From Legionella moravica DSM 19234 (GTDB lineage Bacteria > Pseudomonadota > Gammaproteobacteria > Legionellales > Legionellaceae): a stretch of 64,000 nucleotides of DNA. A model generated the notes under the pieces. That model did no database searches. It was not told the DNA's origin and worked only from the letters and a program-made list of their open reading frames with translations. The stretch is taken from contig NZ_KE384000.1 of assembly GCF_000423305.1 (NCBI RefSeq), positions 1 to 64,000 on the forward strand, read 5' to 3'. Each line of letters opens with the position of its first letter. Position 1 is the first letter of the stretch. A program made the position numbers and the translations under genes. Positions 8,968 through 18,734 of the stretch are shown piece after piece.

Positions 8968-9921
8968 TTAAAAATGAGAATAACCAACTGGTTTTAATTC
9001 TTCCGGCTGATCATTTGAGGTTATAATCCTTAAACCAGGGAGTTCTTCTATAACTCCAATCGGATAACACTCTAAGTTAATTTCATACAACTCATCCTTT
9101 AATTGCCCCAACTGCGAGGAATTAACTGTAAAACATAGCTCATAATCATCGCCCCCTGTTAAAGCCAAGTCAACAGCCTGAGCACTCAAATATTTGTTAA
9201 CCAAAGGATGAACGGGAATATCTCTTTTATTTAAACAGGCTCCAACGCCACTGGCAATACATAGATGATTTAGATCTGCACTTAAGCCATCTGAAATATC
9301 TATAGCAGATGTTGCATATTTGCGAAGCAAATGAATCAAATCAACCCGAGGATTAGGATGTAATAACTGACGCATTAATTCGGTTTTATCATAGGCGGGA
9401 ATAGTGAGCTCGCCCAGCGATTTAACACCCAGCGCAGCAGCACCCAGAAGTCCAGAAACCAGGATGACATCTCCTGGCTTCGCCCCGGAACGTCTGATTG
9501 CTTGTTGATGCGGTGCATGACCCATTATGGTCAATGTTATCGATAAAGGACCATGTGTCGTATCTCCGCCAATCAAGTCAATATTAAAGCGATTTAGCGA
9601 GTCCCTTAAACCTTTTGAAAATCCCTCAAGCCAGGGTTGTTGAATTTCTGGAAGTGTCAATGCTAAAGTCACATAGCAAGGTTCTGCGGCCATCGCGGCC
9701 ATATCACTCACATTAACCATCACCGCTTTACAGGCAATATCATAAGGATCCCATTCGGGAAGAAAATGAACTCCTGAAACCAAAGTATCAGTGCTGACTA
9801 ATAAATCAGTTCCTGGTGGTAAATGCAAACAGGCGGCGTCATCACCTATACCAAACAGAACTTCCTTATGCCGAACAGGAAAAGACTTAAAATAAAAATC
9901 AATTAGAGAAAATTCATTCAT
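8968..9921 (-). CDS. thiL: Thiamine-monophosphate kinase
   Basis: A 317-residue enzyme that phosphorylates thiamine monophosphate to the active cofactor thiamine diphosphate. Motifs: FGIGDDAAC and STDTLVSGVHF in the N-terminal metal- and ATP-binding part, VNVSDMAAMAA, DLIGGDTTHGP, the substrate loop AIDISDGLSADL, and LTGGDDYELCF. I prefer the ATG at 9921, which overlaps the nusB stop by eight bases. A TTG two codons upstream (9927) is the alternative. Neither has a strong ribosome site, so translation is probably coupled to nusB. Confidence 0.95.
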   Translation of the reverse strand: MNEFSLIDFYFKSFPVRHKEVLFGIGDDAACLHLPPGTDLLVSTDTLVSGVHFLPEWDPYDIACKAVMVNVSDMAAMAAEPCYVTLALTLPEIQQPWLEGFSKGLRDSLNRFNIDLIGGDTTHGPLSITLTIMGHAPHQQAIRRSGAKPGDVILVSGLLGAAALGVKSLGELTIPAYDKTELMRQLLHPNPRVDLIHLLRKYATSAIDISDGLSADLNHLCIASGVGACLNKRDIPVHPLVNKYLSAQAVDLALTGGDDYELCFTVNSSQLGQLKDELYEINLECYPIGVIEELPGLRIITSNDQPEELKPVGYSHF

Positions 9922-10357
9922 TGCCAAGACTGATTTCTACTGAACGTACCTGCTGTGCCAGATTATTCAATACTCCATTGACATAGCGATGCCCATCCTG
10001 CGATCCAAACTCCTTGGTCAGGGAAATGGATTCATCAAGTACTACCTTATAAGGAATTTCAGGACAATGAAAGAGTTCAAAGGAACCAATACGCAGTACA
10101 GTTAACTCGATAGGATTCAATCCACTAACATCCCGGTCAAGAAATGGAGAGAAGCTCGCCTCCAAAGCCTCAGCATGCGCCGGGACTCCGTGGAGCAAAC
10201 GGGTAAAATAATCGACATCTACTTTATCCATATTATTGATAACCCGGAACTGTGCTTCAATTTCATGAAGATCAGAACCTGACATTAACCATTGATACAA
10301 TGCCTGTAATGCTAATTTACGTGCTTTCCTTTTACCACTTATTGATTGCTTTTCCAC
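9914..10357 (-). CDS. nusB: Transcription antitermination factor NusB
   Basis: A 147-residue all-helical RNA-binding protein that joins NusE (S10) on boxA of rRNA leader transcripts for antitermination. It has the typical N-terminal RRKARKLALQALYQW-like block (here KRKARKLALQALYQW), ELTVLRIGSFEL in the middle, and the C-terminal VVLDESISLTKEFG and YVNGVLNNL motifs. Length is normal. It is the first gene of the run ending in the AI-2E transporter. The 271-base spacer upstream probably holds its promoter but also carries dispersed-repeat sequence. Confidence 0.95.
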   Translation of the reverse strand: MEKQSISGKRKARKLALQALYQWLMSGSDLHEIEAQFRVINNMDKVDVDYFTRLLHGVPAHAEALEASFSPFLDRDVSGLNPIELTVLRIGSFELFHCPEIPYKVVLDESISLTKEFGSQDGHRYVNGVLNNLAQQVRSVEISLGNE

Positions 10358-10628
10358 TTATACCTCGTACTTTTGAATGGATCGGGCTTTAAAGACCCCG
10401 ATCCTGAACATTCGTCACTATCTATGCGTCATCCTTGCAAAGCAAGGATCCATGCAAATAGGCAGTATAGTGCTCATTTTGAGGATGGATCCCCTCTTTC
10501 GCAAGGATAATGACCTTATAAAAACCTAAAGACATTAAATCAATTTACCCTTTTAAAAATGACTCATTCTCATATCCCTCATTTCATTTGATATGTGGGT
10601 TCTATATCTTATTGAGGAATAAACGCAG
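10358..10628. repeat. Repeat-bearing spacer between nrdR and nusB
   Basis: This spacer carries a palindrome at 10380-10403 (GATCGGG arm pairing with CCCGATC) and a pair of inverted GTCATCCTTGC-like segments near 10427-10451 and 10485-10513, each containing GGATCC. They resemble the short dispersed repeats elsewhere in the window. No coding sequence. The rib genes often found at this point are absent. Confidence 0.6.
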
Positions 10629-11087
10629 TCACTCTTTATCGTGTTTCATTTGATCTATAGTCTGTCTAAAATCGCTCACATCCTTGAAGCGCTTATATAC
10701 GGATGCGAATCGCACATAAGCAACATGATCCAACCTGAATAACTCATTCATTACCAATTCACCAATCAGTTGAGAATCCACTTCACGTTCACCTCTGCGA
10801 CGAATTTCCTGAGTAATGGAAATAATCGCTGCTTCGAGACTGTCCACACTTACCGGTCTTTTTTCCAGAGCGCGAAGCATGCCTGAGCGCAGGTTATCGA
10901 TGTTAAAGGGTTCCCGTCGTCCATCACGTTTGATGATTAAGGGCATAATCAATTCAGCAGTCTCAAAAGTAGTAAACCGCTCATGACAAAGAAGACATTC
11001 TCGCCTCCTGCGCACCTGAGCACCATCAGCGACTAAACGAGAATCGACCACTTTGGTTTCTTCAGCATGACAAAAAGGGCAGTACAT
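10629..11087 (-). CDS. nrdR: Transcriptional repressor NrdR
   Basis: A 152-residue zinc-ribbon and ATP-cone protein that represses ribonucleotide reductase genes in response to dATP/ATP. Zinc ligands are Cys3, Cys6, Cys31 and Cys34. The [15 protein letters not shown] block is diagnostic, and the ATP-cone starts at [11 protein letters not shown] (about residue 52) with the conserved [13 protein letters not shown] near the end. Length matches the family. The ATG lies three bases after the glyA stop, so it is cotranscribed with glyA. Confidence 0.97.
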   Translation of the reverse strand: MYCPFCHAEETKVVDSRLVADGAQVRRRRECLLCHERFTTFETAELIMPLIIKRDGRREPFNIDNLRSGMLRALEKRPVSVDSLEAAIISITQEIRRRGEREVDSQLIGELVMNELFRLDHVAYVRFASVYKRFKDVSDFRQTIDQMKHDKE

Positions 11088-11089
11088 GA

Positions 11090-12343
11090 TTAACCATAAA
11101 CCGGAAAATCACGACACAAAAGCAAAACCTGAGTTTTTACTCGTGCGTTGATCGTTTCATCATTTATATTGTCCAGGATGTCTGCCACCCAATTGGTAAG
11201 AAGCGTTATTTCTTTTTCTTTAAATCCTCGTGTCGTTGCAGCAGGTGTTCCCAATCGTAATCCACTGGTTACAAAAGGCGAACGGGGATCATTGGGTACC
11301 GAATTCTTGTTAACAGTGATATTAGCTCGGCCTAAAGCAGCATCTGCTTCTTTTCCGGTAATATCCTTGTTAATCAAATCTACCAGTACTAAATGATTAT
11401 CGGTTCCACCTGAAACAATGTTATAGCCTCGGCTTTGTAACACATCACACATGGTTCGTGCATTGACGAGAACCTGTTGTTGGTAGGCTTTAAATTCAGG
11501 CAATAAAGCTTCTGCAAAAGCAACGGCCTTCGCTGCAATAACATGCATTAACGGCCCGCCCTGCATGCCTGGAAACACTGCAGAATTTAATTTTTTCTCA
11601 ATTTCTTCATTTTCTTTGCACAGTATCAAACCACCTCTAGGGCCTCTTAGCGTTTTATGCGTGGTGGTTGTAACAACATCAGCATAAGGTAAGGGAGATG
11701 GGTACAGTCCAACAGCAACCAAACCGGCGACGTGTGCCATATCCGCCATTAAATAAGCACCTACTTTATCAGCAATCGCTCTGAATCTTGCCCAATCAAG
11801 CGTTCTCGAATAAGCTGAAAATCCGGCAATAATTAACTTGGGTTTATGCTGTATGGCAAGTTGTTCTACAACATCATAATCAATTAAACCCGTATTGACA
11901 TCGACGCCATATTCTACTGCCTGATACAATTTACCGGAGAAATTGACTTTCGAACCGTGAGTCAGGTGACCGCCATGAGGCAGCGCCATTCCCATAAAAA
12001 CATCACCAGGTGATAATAAAGCCATCATGACAGAGGCATTAGCCTGGGATCCTGAGTGCGGCTGGACATTAACATAATGCGCGCCGAATAATTTTTTTGC
12101 TCTTTCTATAGCCAGTTCTTCAGCGATGTCTACATACTCACATCCTCCATAATAACGTTTACCAGGATAGCCTTCTGCATATTTATTAGTAAGTACAGAC
12201 CCCTGAGCCTGCAATACTCTGGGACTCACATAATTTTCAGAAGCGATGAGCTCTATATGATCTTCCTGACGACGCTTTTCATTTTCAATGGCCTGAAACA
12301 GCGCATCATCAAAATGTTCTATGGTATAACTTTCATCAAACAT
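11090..12343 (-). CDS. glyA: Serine hydroxymethyltransferase
   Basis: A 417-residue PLP enzyme that interconverts serine and glycine while charging tetrahydrofolate with a one-carbon unit. Motifs: [11 protein letters not shown] (residues 31-41), [37 protein letters not shown], and the PLP lysine in [15 protein letters not shown] (Lys230). Length is identical to typical bacterial GlyA. It is the first gene of the glyA-nrdR pair. Glycine made by the Kbl/Tdh route encoded at 41-43 kb could feed this enzyme. Confidence 0.98.
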   Translation of the reverse strand: MFDESYTIEHFDDALFQAIENEKRRQEDHIELIASENYVSPRVLQAQGSVLTNKYAEGYPGKRYYGGCEYVDIAEELAIERAKKLFGAHYVNVQPHSGSQANASVMMALLSPGDVFMGMALPHGGHLTHGSKVNFSGKLYQAVEYGVDVNTGLIDYDVVEQLAIQHKPKLIIAGFSAYSRTLDWARFRAIADKVGAYLMADMAHVAGLVAVGLYPSPLPYADVVTTTTHKTLRGPRGGLILCKENEEIEKKLNSAVFPGMQGGPLMHVIAAKAVAFAEALLPEFKAYQQQVLVNARTMCDVLQSRGYNIVSGGTDNHLVLVDLINKDITGKEADAALGRANITVNKNSVPNDPRSPFVTSGLRLGTPAATTRGFKEKEITLLTNWVADILDNINDETINARVKTQVLLLCRDFPVYG

Positions 12344-12369
12344 GTGAAATTCCTTAGCCTGGATAATAA

Positions 12370-12681
12370 CTATCGTGATTTAACAATAATGTCATTACGA
12401 ACGCTTTTTACACCACCTACTCCGGCAGCAATAGTTGCGGCTCTTTGTTTAATTCGTGGTGAATCTACAAAACCACTTAGCTGTACCTGATCTTTATATG
12501 TCTTAACTTTAACGGCAAATCCATCTGTACCTAATTGATCAACCAAACTTGCTTTCACTCGTGTAGTTGTTGCTGTACTGTCAAGATACTCTCCAGTACT
12601 TTCAGCTTGAGGAGAAGCAGCACAAGCAATAATGATCATGGAAACAGCTCCCACCAGTAACATCTTCAGTGAGTCAATCAT
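12370..12681 (-). CDS. BON-domain lipoprotein
   Basis: A 103-residue protein with a hydrophobic leader ending in the lipobox-like IIAC (Cys20), followed by one BON domain. The leader predicts export and lipid attachment, probably to the outer membrane. The BON part runs from [13 protein letters not shown] to the C-terminus and contains the [19 protein letters not shown] strand-turn and the VKSVRNDI ending that define the family. BON proteins such as OsmY and DolP bind phospholipids and are linked to envelope stress. AGGAGC precedes the ATG. Confidence 0.85.
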   Translation of the reverse strand: MIDSLKMLLVGAVSMIIIACAASPQAESTGEYLDSTATTTRVKASLVDQLGTDGFAVKVKTYKDQVQLSGFVDSPRIKQRAATIAAGVGGVKSVRNDIIVKSR

Positions 12682-12814
12682 AAAGGCTCCTTAAAGAAAA
12701 AACCTTACTAGAGTACCACAAAATGTCTTCAGATACGAAGGGGTATTCACGCGGGTTTATTCCTTGAACAGGACATAAAATACGGTGATTAACCCTCAAT
12801 TCTATATAAGCAAA

Positions 12815-12846
12815 AACCCTGTACGCTCATCTCAGATTCCAGGGTT
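12815..12846 (-). terminator. Terminator of the histidine-rich lipoprotein gene
   Basis: On the minus strand the arms AACCCTG and CAGGGTT are separated by an 18-base loop and followed by a run of five T. It lies about 70 bases beyond the stop of the histidine-rich gene. Nothing else is seen between 12682 and 12916 apart from the presumed promoter region of the BON gene. Confidence 0.55.
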
Positions 12847-12916
12847 AATTATGAAACAATAACGCGAGAGCGACAGCAAGTCTTCAGACGATACCAATGA
12901 AAACTAACTGCGCCCC

Positions 12917-13441
12917 CTATCTATGTCCATGCGACTTAGTATGAACATCCTGATTTTTATTATGTACCTGGGCATTACCACGATTAATCGTTCCAGACGG
13001 GTTAACCTTGGCTTGATTGGAAACACCATGATTTTGAGAATGTTGCAAAGCAGCACGATTATCAGTTGGTGTATGACCATGAGTCGTTCCTGCGCTTCCC
13101 GCATGACCATGGACTGTTCCAGAATTCCCAGCATGACCGTGGACTGTTCCAACAGCTCCAGTATGACCATGTACATTGTTCTTTACATCAATCTGGGCTG
13201 GACGAGGACGTGGTGATATCAGCACTTTATTTGCATAAGCATCTGGATGCCCATGATAAACTCCCCCCGCCTGGGCTGGCCGGTATACAGGATTAGCATG
13301 GAAATGACGATGAGGGTTAACTGGCCTCACTTCAACCATTGGAGCAGGAATAGAATAACCACGATCATAATATTGCTGTTCAACAACGGTACAAGAGGTC
13401 AATAAAGGCAGGGCTAACAGACTTGAGACGAGGTATCTCAT
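12917..13441 (-). CDS. Histidine-rich lipoprotein with 10-residue repeats
   Basis: A 174-residue exported protein. The leader ends at the lipobox LLTSC (Cys16), so the mature protein should be a membrane-anchored lipoprotein. The mature part is rich in His, Asn, Gly and Pro. Around residues 88-125 four ten-residue units of the form xHGHxG--GT are tandemly arranged, and more HGH or HxH clusters occur before and after. Such His clusters often bind nickel, zinc or copper, so metal storage or buffering at the cell surface is a reasonable inference, but no catalytic domain is visible. GAGGAG precedes the ATG. The 30-bp coding repeat could change copy number. Confidence 0.75.
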   Translation of the reverse strand: MRYLVSSLLALPLLTSCTVVEQQYYDRGYSIPAPMVEVRPVNPHRHFHANPVYRPAQAGGVYHGHPDAYANKVLISPRPRPAQIDVKNNVHGHTGAVGTVHGHAGNSGTVHGHAGSAGTTHGHTPTDNRAALQHSQNHGVSNQAKVNPSGTINRGNAQVHNKNQDVHTKSHGHR

Positions 13442-13459
13442 GAAAAACTCCTCAGAATT

Positions 13460-13490
13460 AAAAAAGGTCCATCAATGATGGACCTTTTTT
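13460..13490. terminator. Bidirectional rho-independent terminator
   Basis: A perfect 9-bp stem (GGTCCATCA with TGATGGACC) with a one-base gap in the middle is flanked by six A on one side and six T on the other. It follows the stop of the minus-strand gene at 13498-13902 and so should end that transcript before the histidine-rich gene. Confidence 0.85.
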
Positions 13491-13497
13491 GAGTGAT

Positions 13498-13902
13498 TTA
13501 TCGGGTTGATAATTCGGCTTTTGCTTCTTTCAAAAAGGGAACTACACGAATAGTGCTGTTTACGTTAGTCCAACCGGAGTAAATAGTGTAGAACGGTGAA
13601 GTAATCGTAATGTACATGCCACTATGGCAGTAAAAATTATAGAATAAACTAATATAGTGAGGTGATTCATAACGATAAATATTAAAATCGACAGTAGAAC
13701 CATCATCAAAAGTTCCGAAGACATTAACGTCAGTGTAACTTTGGTTAATGATTTCAATTTGACAATATCCAGGATAAGTTACGCCTTTTTGTATGGATTG
13801 TTTGTCTTTAGTATCAGCATTGGGATTAAGATGAACATTTGCCGCAAAAACATGACTAAATAAGCTAAAACAAACTAGAAACAAGAACGACTTCAACTTC
13901 AT
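13498..13902 (-). CDS. Small secreted hypothetical protein
   Basis: A 134-residue protein with a clear signal peptide (hydrophobic core LFLVCFSLFSH, cleavage probably after HVFA). The mature part is about 113 residues, beta-rich and aromatic, with two cysteines in a CQIEIIN strand and a YCHSGMYIT strand that may form a disulphide. I recognise no family. A terminator follows it, so it is probably a single-gene transcript. The 185-base region shared with the divergent RND adaptor gene holds both promoters. Confidence 0.65.
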   Translation of the reverse strand: MKLKSFLFLVCFSLFSHVFAANVHLNPNADTKDKQSIQKGVTYPGYCQIEIINQSYTDVNVFGTFDDGSTVDFNIYRYESPHYISLFYNFYCHSGMYITITSPFYTIYSGWTNVNSTIRVVPFLKEAKAELSTR

Positions 13903-14087
13903 GGTTTACCCCCTTATTAAGATGGAAGCCGCATAGTAACAAAGTCTTCAATTTAGTCAATAGGATATTTTTATATCCATGAAATAAATAAAAATTGAAA
14001 CATATCAAAACAATAAGGTGATAAAGTATATCTTTATGTTATATTTGGCAAATTCAAAAATTTAGCGAATATCCGCAGGGAAAGACA

Positions 14088-15350
14088 ATGAAAAAGCGTA
14101 TGATGATCATGGGAATTGCCTTATTGGTTGTTTTCGGTGGAATCATTGCCTTCAATTTGATTAAGGCAATGATGATCAAGCAATTTTTTGCCAGCTATGA
14201 GCCCCCTGCTGTAACGGTTTCTTCAGCAGTAGCCGAATCAGTAGACTGGTTGCCTACCATTAGTGCTATTGGTAATTTCGTTGCAATCAACGGTGTTGAT
14301 GTCAACTCTGAAGCATCAGGAAACGTGGTTAAAATTGACTTTGAGTCAGGTCAATTTGTTAATAAAGATGCCCCCCTGATTACAATCGATGACAGTATTG
14401 ATCAAGCATTGCTTAAATTTAATCAATCTGAACTGACCCTAAAGGAGCTGAACTACAAACGGCAAACAGATCTGTTTAAGCGAGGCGCTACTCCCAGTTC
14501 AAGTGTTGATGAAGCCAAAGCGAATCTGCAACAGGCTCAGGCTAAAGTCGAGCAGATACAAGCCCAGATAAATCAGAAACACATCACAGCACCTTTTGCT
14601 GGACGCCTGGGTATTCGTGGGGTAAATCTCGGACAGTACGTCACACCGGGACAAACGTCCATTGTTTCCCTCCAGTCTTTGGATCCGCTGTATCTGGAAT
14701 TCTATATACCCGAACAATTTTATAAACGAATCCAGTTGAATCAAAGCATCTATTTTTCAGTTGAAGAGTTCCCCAATACGATATTTGAAGGGACGATTTC
14801 CGCAATAAACTCCAAAATAGACCTGAACACACATAACATCCTGATTCAGGCGACATTGCCTAACTGCCCTTCCAAGGCAATCAAGGATCCAACAAAATCA
14901 ACTCTGGTTAAAACACGAAAAGAAGTCAGAGGAAGCAAACTCATAGTCACCTGTAACAGTGAAGTTAATCGTCAGAACAATATTAGTGAATATGTATTTA
15001 TTCCAGGTATGTTCTCTTCCATTGAAATTCCTCAACCGGCAGAACCCAATACAGTTATAGTTCCCTCTACAGCAATATCTTATAGTCTCTATGGAAACTC
15101 AATTTACATCATTGAAAAAAATTCCGAAGGCAAAAAGAACAAAGACGGATCGGATCAACTGATAGTAAATCGCGTATTTGTTGCTACTGGTGAACAACAG
15201 GGAAATTACACGGTGGTTAAAAAAGGAATAAAGGCCGGACAACTGGTTGTCAGCACTGGAGATCTCAAACTGCAAAATGGAACTCCTGTTGTAATTAATA
15301 ACAGTGTCCAACTGACTGATATCAGTAATCCGGACAGCATGGGACAATAG
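14088..15350 (+). CDS. RND efflux periplasmic adaptor (membrane fusion protein)
   Basis: A 420-residue HlyD/AcrA-type adaptor with an N-terminal membrane anchor (residues 5-28). It then has a lipoyl half-motif (GNVVKIDFESGQFVNKDAPL), a helical hairpin around residues 95-160 (QQAQAKVEQIQAQINQ), the second lipoyl half (APFAGRLGIRGVNLGQYVTPG), a beta-barrel and a membrane-proximal domain. The barrel carries an extra segment of about 40 residues (near 265-305) with a cysteine at each end (NCPSKA and TCNSEV), unusual for the family and possibly disulphide-closed. It is cotranscribed or co-regulated with the pump gene 249 bases downstream. The outer-membrane partner may be the TolC encoded at 44 kb. 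Confidence 0.9.
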   Translation: MKKRMMIMGIALLVVFGGIIAFNLIKAMMIKQFFASYEPPAVTVSSAVAESVDWLPTISAIGNFVAINGVDVNSEASGNVVKIDFESGQFVNKDAPLITIDDSIDQALLKFNQSELTLKELNYKRQTDLFKRGATPSSSVDEAKANLQQAQAKVEQIQAQINQKHITAPFAGRLGIRGVNLGQYVTPGQTSIVSLQSLDPLYLEFYIPEQFYKRIQLNQSIYFSVEEFPNTIFEGTISAINSKIDLNTHNILIQATLPNCPSKAIKDPTKSTLVKTRKEVRGSKLIVTCNSEVNRQNNISEYVFIPGMFSSIEIPQPAEPNTVIVPSTAISYSLYGNSIYIIEKNSEGKKNKDGSDQLIVNRVFVATGEQQGNYTVVKKGIKAGQLVVSTGDLKLQNGTPVVINNSVQLTDISNPDSMGQ

Positions 15351-15599
15351 AGTCTGTTGGTCATTTACTTGTTTCATTAATCGAAAACACTGGTGTACCG
15401 ATCCCGGATTTGATCCGGGTTCATCCGCGGTATGTCACGATCTTCTGGACGACAAGGACAAGCAATGACATGTAGGCGTTATAGAACCATTGGCAACAGA
15501 ACCTAATAGAAATCCTGAGATTTCTCCTGTTTCAAGTACAGAGCTCCATATTTTAAGCTCTTTAATTTAATAATTGCTGGTTTATTTGCGGGATAACTT
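15351..15599. repeat. Intergenic dispersed-repeat sequence between adaptor and pump genes
   Basis: This contains the palindrome CCCGGATTTGATCCGGG at about 15404-15420, followed by GTCACGATC and TGACATG segments typical of the short repeats in this genome. The hairpin could attenuate transcription between the two efflux genes. Confidence 0.55.
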
Positions 15600-18500
15600 A
15601 TGAAATTTACAGATTTATACATCAAGCGCCCAGTGCTTTCCATAGTAGTCAGCATGCTGATTTTTCTTTTTGGAATTAACTCCATAAATAAAATGCAGAT
15701 TCGTCAATACCCACGCATGGACAATACAGTGATTACCATCGTTACTGCCTATCCTGGTGCTGACGCTGAATTAATTGCCGGATTTATTACGTCCCCACTG
15801 GAAAGTGCTGTGGCAAGCGCTGAAGGTATAGATTACATGACCTCAACCAGTAATCTAGGTTTAAGCACCATCACGCTTACTATAAAACTAAATTTTGATC
15901 CGCAAATCGCGTTTACCGATGTAATGAGTAAAGTTCAACAAACTATTAACCAATTGCCTAAAGAATCACAGCAACCTGTAATTCTTAAAAAATCAGATTC
16001 TTCTACTGCCTTGATGTACATCAGCCTGGACAGTAAAGAGATGACTCCTCAACAAATTACAGACTATGCAACTCGAGTGGTACAACCTCAATTGCAAACT
16101 GTTGATGGAGTAGCCAAAGCTGAGATATTAGGCGGAGCAACCTATTCCATGCGGATTTTCATGAATCCGATTAAAATGGCGGCATTGAATGTTACTCCCG
16201 CAGATGTAGCCTCAGTGCTGGCCAGTAACAATTTCCTCACTGCAGCAGGCAGCACTAAAAGTGAATACGTTGCCATCAACATGACCGCAAAAACCGATTT
16301 GAACAACGCCGAGGAATTCAGCAAACTCATCGTAAGAAGCTCCAATGGTTCTATAGTCAGGCTCCGAGATATTGCCGATGTTACACTAGGCTCTCAAAAT
16401 TACGACAGTTCAGTAACATTTAACGGTAAAAAAGCCGTATTTATCTCAATTACTCCTACTCCAACAGCAAATCCACTGACCGTGATCAGCGATGCCAGAA
16501 AACTGATGCCCTCTATTGTCAAAGAATTCCCTCCATCACTGACAGGAACCATAGTCTATGACGCGACCGCTTTTATTCGAGCATCCATAAGTGAGGTCAT
16601 GCATACTATTATCGAAGCGGGTGTGATTGTAATTGTTGTTATCTTTTTATTTCTTGGCTCCATTCGCTCAGTGTTGATTCCAGTAGTCACCATACCGCTT
16701 TCCCTGGTTGGTGTGTGTACGCTTATGCTGATACTTGGGTACAGTGTGAATCTTCTTACTCTGTTAGCCTTCGTTTTGGCTATTGGTCTGGTGGTTGACG
16801 ACGCGATTGTGGTTGTCGAAAACGTCCATAGACATATTGAAGAAGGAAAATCACCCTATGAAGCAGCGATTATAGGAGCGCGGGAAATTGCTACACCGGT
16901 AATCGCAATGACCATTACGCTTGCTGCGGTTTATGCACCTATAGGATTTATGGGCGGATTGACGGGGGCTCTGTTTAAAGAATTCGCTTTTACTTTGGCC
17001 TGTGCCGTAATCATATCAGGGGTTATAGCCTTAACCTTATCACCCATGATGTGCTCTAAAGTATTAACAAAAGAAATCAGTAGTGGAAAATTTGTACATT
17101 TTCTCGATAATTTATTTAATAACCTTAAAGTTAAATATCAGAACGCGCTACATAGTTTATTAAATACCCGATCGATTATGCTTGTTTTTGCTGCAGTCAT
17201 CTTGTTAATGCTGCCGTACTTGTATACCAATACCTCTTCTGAAACTGCTCCAGACGAAGATCAAGGGTTCTTTTTTGTTATGGCAGTAGCACCTCAATCA
17301 GCAACACTCAATTACATCGAAGCATTTACCAAACCTTTTGATGAAATCTACAAGAGTTTTCCTGAAACAGAGAACTATTTTACCGTAAATATGGCTCAAC
17401 CCATTTCAGGTATGGTTCTGAAACCCTGGGATCAAAGATCAACCAACCAATTTGCTTTAAAGCAACCACTGCAGGATAAATTATCCAGTATTGCGGGATT
17501 AAATGCGTTCGCCATAGTTCCCCCTCCCCTTCCTGGTGGAGGCGGCGGTCCAGCCGTTCAGTTTGTCATAAAAACCACAAATGACTTCCAAAGTTTATTT
17601 GATGTCTCGAATAAACTAACAGAGCGTGCTAAAAAAAGCGGTTTGTTTATCTATATTGATAACTCACTCAAGTTTAATCAACCTCAGGTTGAATACTTAA
17701 TCAATCGCGCCAAAGCTTCAGAAATGGGATTGGATATGCGTGCCATAGGGAGCAGTTTAACCAGCGCGCTCTCAGGCAACTACATTAATTATTTTAACCT
17801 GGAGGGACGAAGTTATCAGGTCATACCTCAACTGGATAGAAAATATCGCTTAACCCCGGAGCAATTAGGACAGATCTACGTTAAAACAGCAAACGGTACT
17901 ATGGTTCCTCTTTCCACTGTAGTAACTCCGGTTGAAAAAACGCAACCCAATGCGGCAACACACTTCCAGCAATTAAATTCAGCCACCATTCAAGCGGTTA
18001 TGATGCCTGGAAAAACTCTGGGGGATGGGCTTCAATTTTTACAAAAAGCAGCGGATGAAACCTTACCCAAAGGATTTACCTATGACTACGGAGGTGAATC
18101 AAGACAATTCATGCAGGAAGGAAGTGCGCTGATATTTGCATTCCTGTTTGCAATCGTCATCATCTTTTTAGTGCTATCCGCTCAGTACGAAAGCTTCCGT
18201 GATCCTTTGATTGTCTTGATCAGCGTACCCATGTCAATCTGTGGAGCATTAATTCCACTGAATTTAGGCCTGGCAACCATCAACATTTATACCCAAGTGG
18301 GATTGATCACCTTAATTGGACTTATCAGTAAACACGGTATTCTGATTGTTGACTTTGCAAACCATCTTCAGCGAGAAAAAAATCTGGATAAACGGGCTGC
18401 TGTAGAAGAGGCCGCCGCAATCAGATTAAGACCAATATTAATGACTACTGCAGCAATGGTTTTTGGTGTTGTGCCCCTTCTTATTGCTACTGGAGCTGGT

Positions 18501-18647
18501 GCGGTCAGCCGATTCGATATAGGCCTGGTGATTGCAACTGGACTCTTGATTGGTACCGGATTTACTCTGTTTGTCGTTCCAACTATGTACACCTATATTG
18601 CAGAAGATCATCGTCATAAGCCTGATGAGCCGGCTGAAGTGAACTAG
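15600..18647 (+). CDS. RND-family multidrug efflux pump (inner-membrane subunit)
   Basis: A 1015-residue proton-driven pump of the HAE1 (AcrB/MdtB-like) family. It starts with FTDLYIKRPVLSIVVSMLI, the canonical first transmembrane helix. The proton-relay helix carries LAIGLVVDDAIVVVENVHRH, with the paired Asp residues of transmembrane helix 4. Two large periplasmic loops and twelve membrane helices are evident, and duplicated halves end in LITLIGLISKHGILIVDFAN. It closely resembles pumps that work with a separate adaptor such as the gene upstream. No outer-membrane channel is encoded next to it. A hairpin at 18659 follows. Confidence 0.95.
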   Translation: MKFTDLYIKRPVLSIVVSMLIFLFGINSINKMQIRQYPRMDNTVITIVTAYPGADAELIAGFITSPLESAVASAEGIDYMTSTSNLGLSTITLTIKLNFDPQIAFTDVMSKVQQTINQLPKESQQPVILKKSDSSTALMYISLDSKEMTPQQITDYATRVVQPQLQTVDGVAKAEILGGATYSMRIFMNPIKMAALNVTPADVASVLASNNFLTAAGSTKSEYVAINMTAKTDLNNAEEFSKLIVRSSNGSIVRLRDIADVTLGSQNYDSSVTFNGKKAVFISITPTPTANPLTVISDARKLMPSIVKEFPPSLTGTIVYDATAFIRASISEVMHTIIEAGVIVIVVIFLFLGSIRSVLIPVVTIPLSLVGVCTLMLILGYSVNLLTLLAFVLAIGLVVDDAIVVVENVHRHIEEGKSPYEAAIIGAREIATPVIAMTITLAAVYAPIGFMGGLTGALFKEFAFTLACAVIISGVIALTLSPMMCSKVLTKEISSGKFVHFLDNLFNNLKVKYQNALHSLLNTRSIMLVFAAVILLMLPYLYTNTSSETAPDEDQGFFFVMAVAPQSATLNYIEAFTKPFDEIYKSFPETENYFTVNMAQPISGMVLKPWDQRSTNQFALKQPLQDKLSSIAGLNAFAIVPPPLPGGGGGPAVQFVIKTTNDFQSLFDVSNKLTERAKKSGLFIYIDNSLKFNQPQVEYLINRAKASEMGLDMRAIGSSLTSALSGNYINYFNLEGRSYQVIPQLDRKYRLTPEQLGQIYVKTANGTMVPLSTVVTPVEKTQPNAATHFQQLNSATIQAVMMPGKTLGDGLQFLQKAADETLPKGFTYDYGGESRQFMQEGSALIFAFLFAIVIIFLVLSAQYESFRDPLIVLISVPMSICGALIPLNLGLATINIYTQVGLITLIGLISKHGILIVDFANHLQREKNLDKRAAVEEAAAIRLRPILMTTAAMVFGVVPLLIATGAGAVSRFDIGLVIATGLLIGTGFTLFVVPTMYTYIAEDHRHKPDEPAEVN

Positions 18648-18658
18648 ATCACTACTTA

Positions 18659-18688
18659 AAACAGTGTCGTCAATATCGATGGCACTGT
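18659..18688 (+). terminator. Hairpin after the RND pump gene
   Basis: The arms AACAGTG and CACTGTT, with extra G-T pairing inside, start 12 bases after the pump stop codon. The T tract is weak. Confidence 0.5.
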
Positions 18689-18734
18689 TCTACTCGAAAA
18701 CAACTGTTTGAACCTCACGTTATCCGCTGTAATA

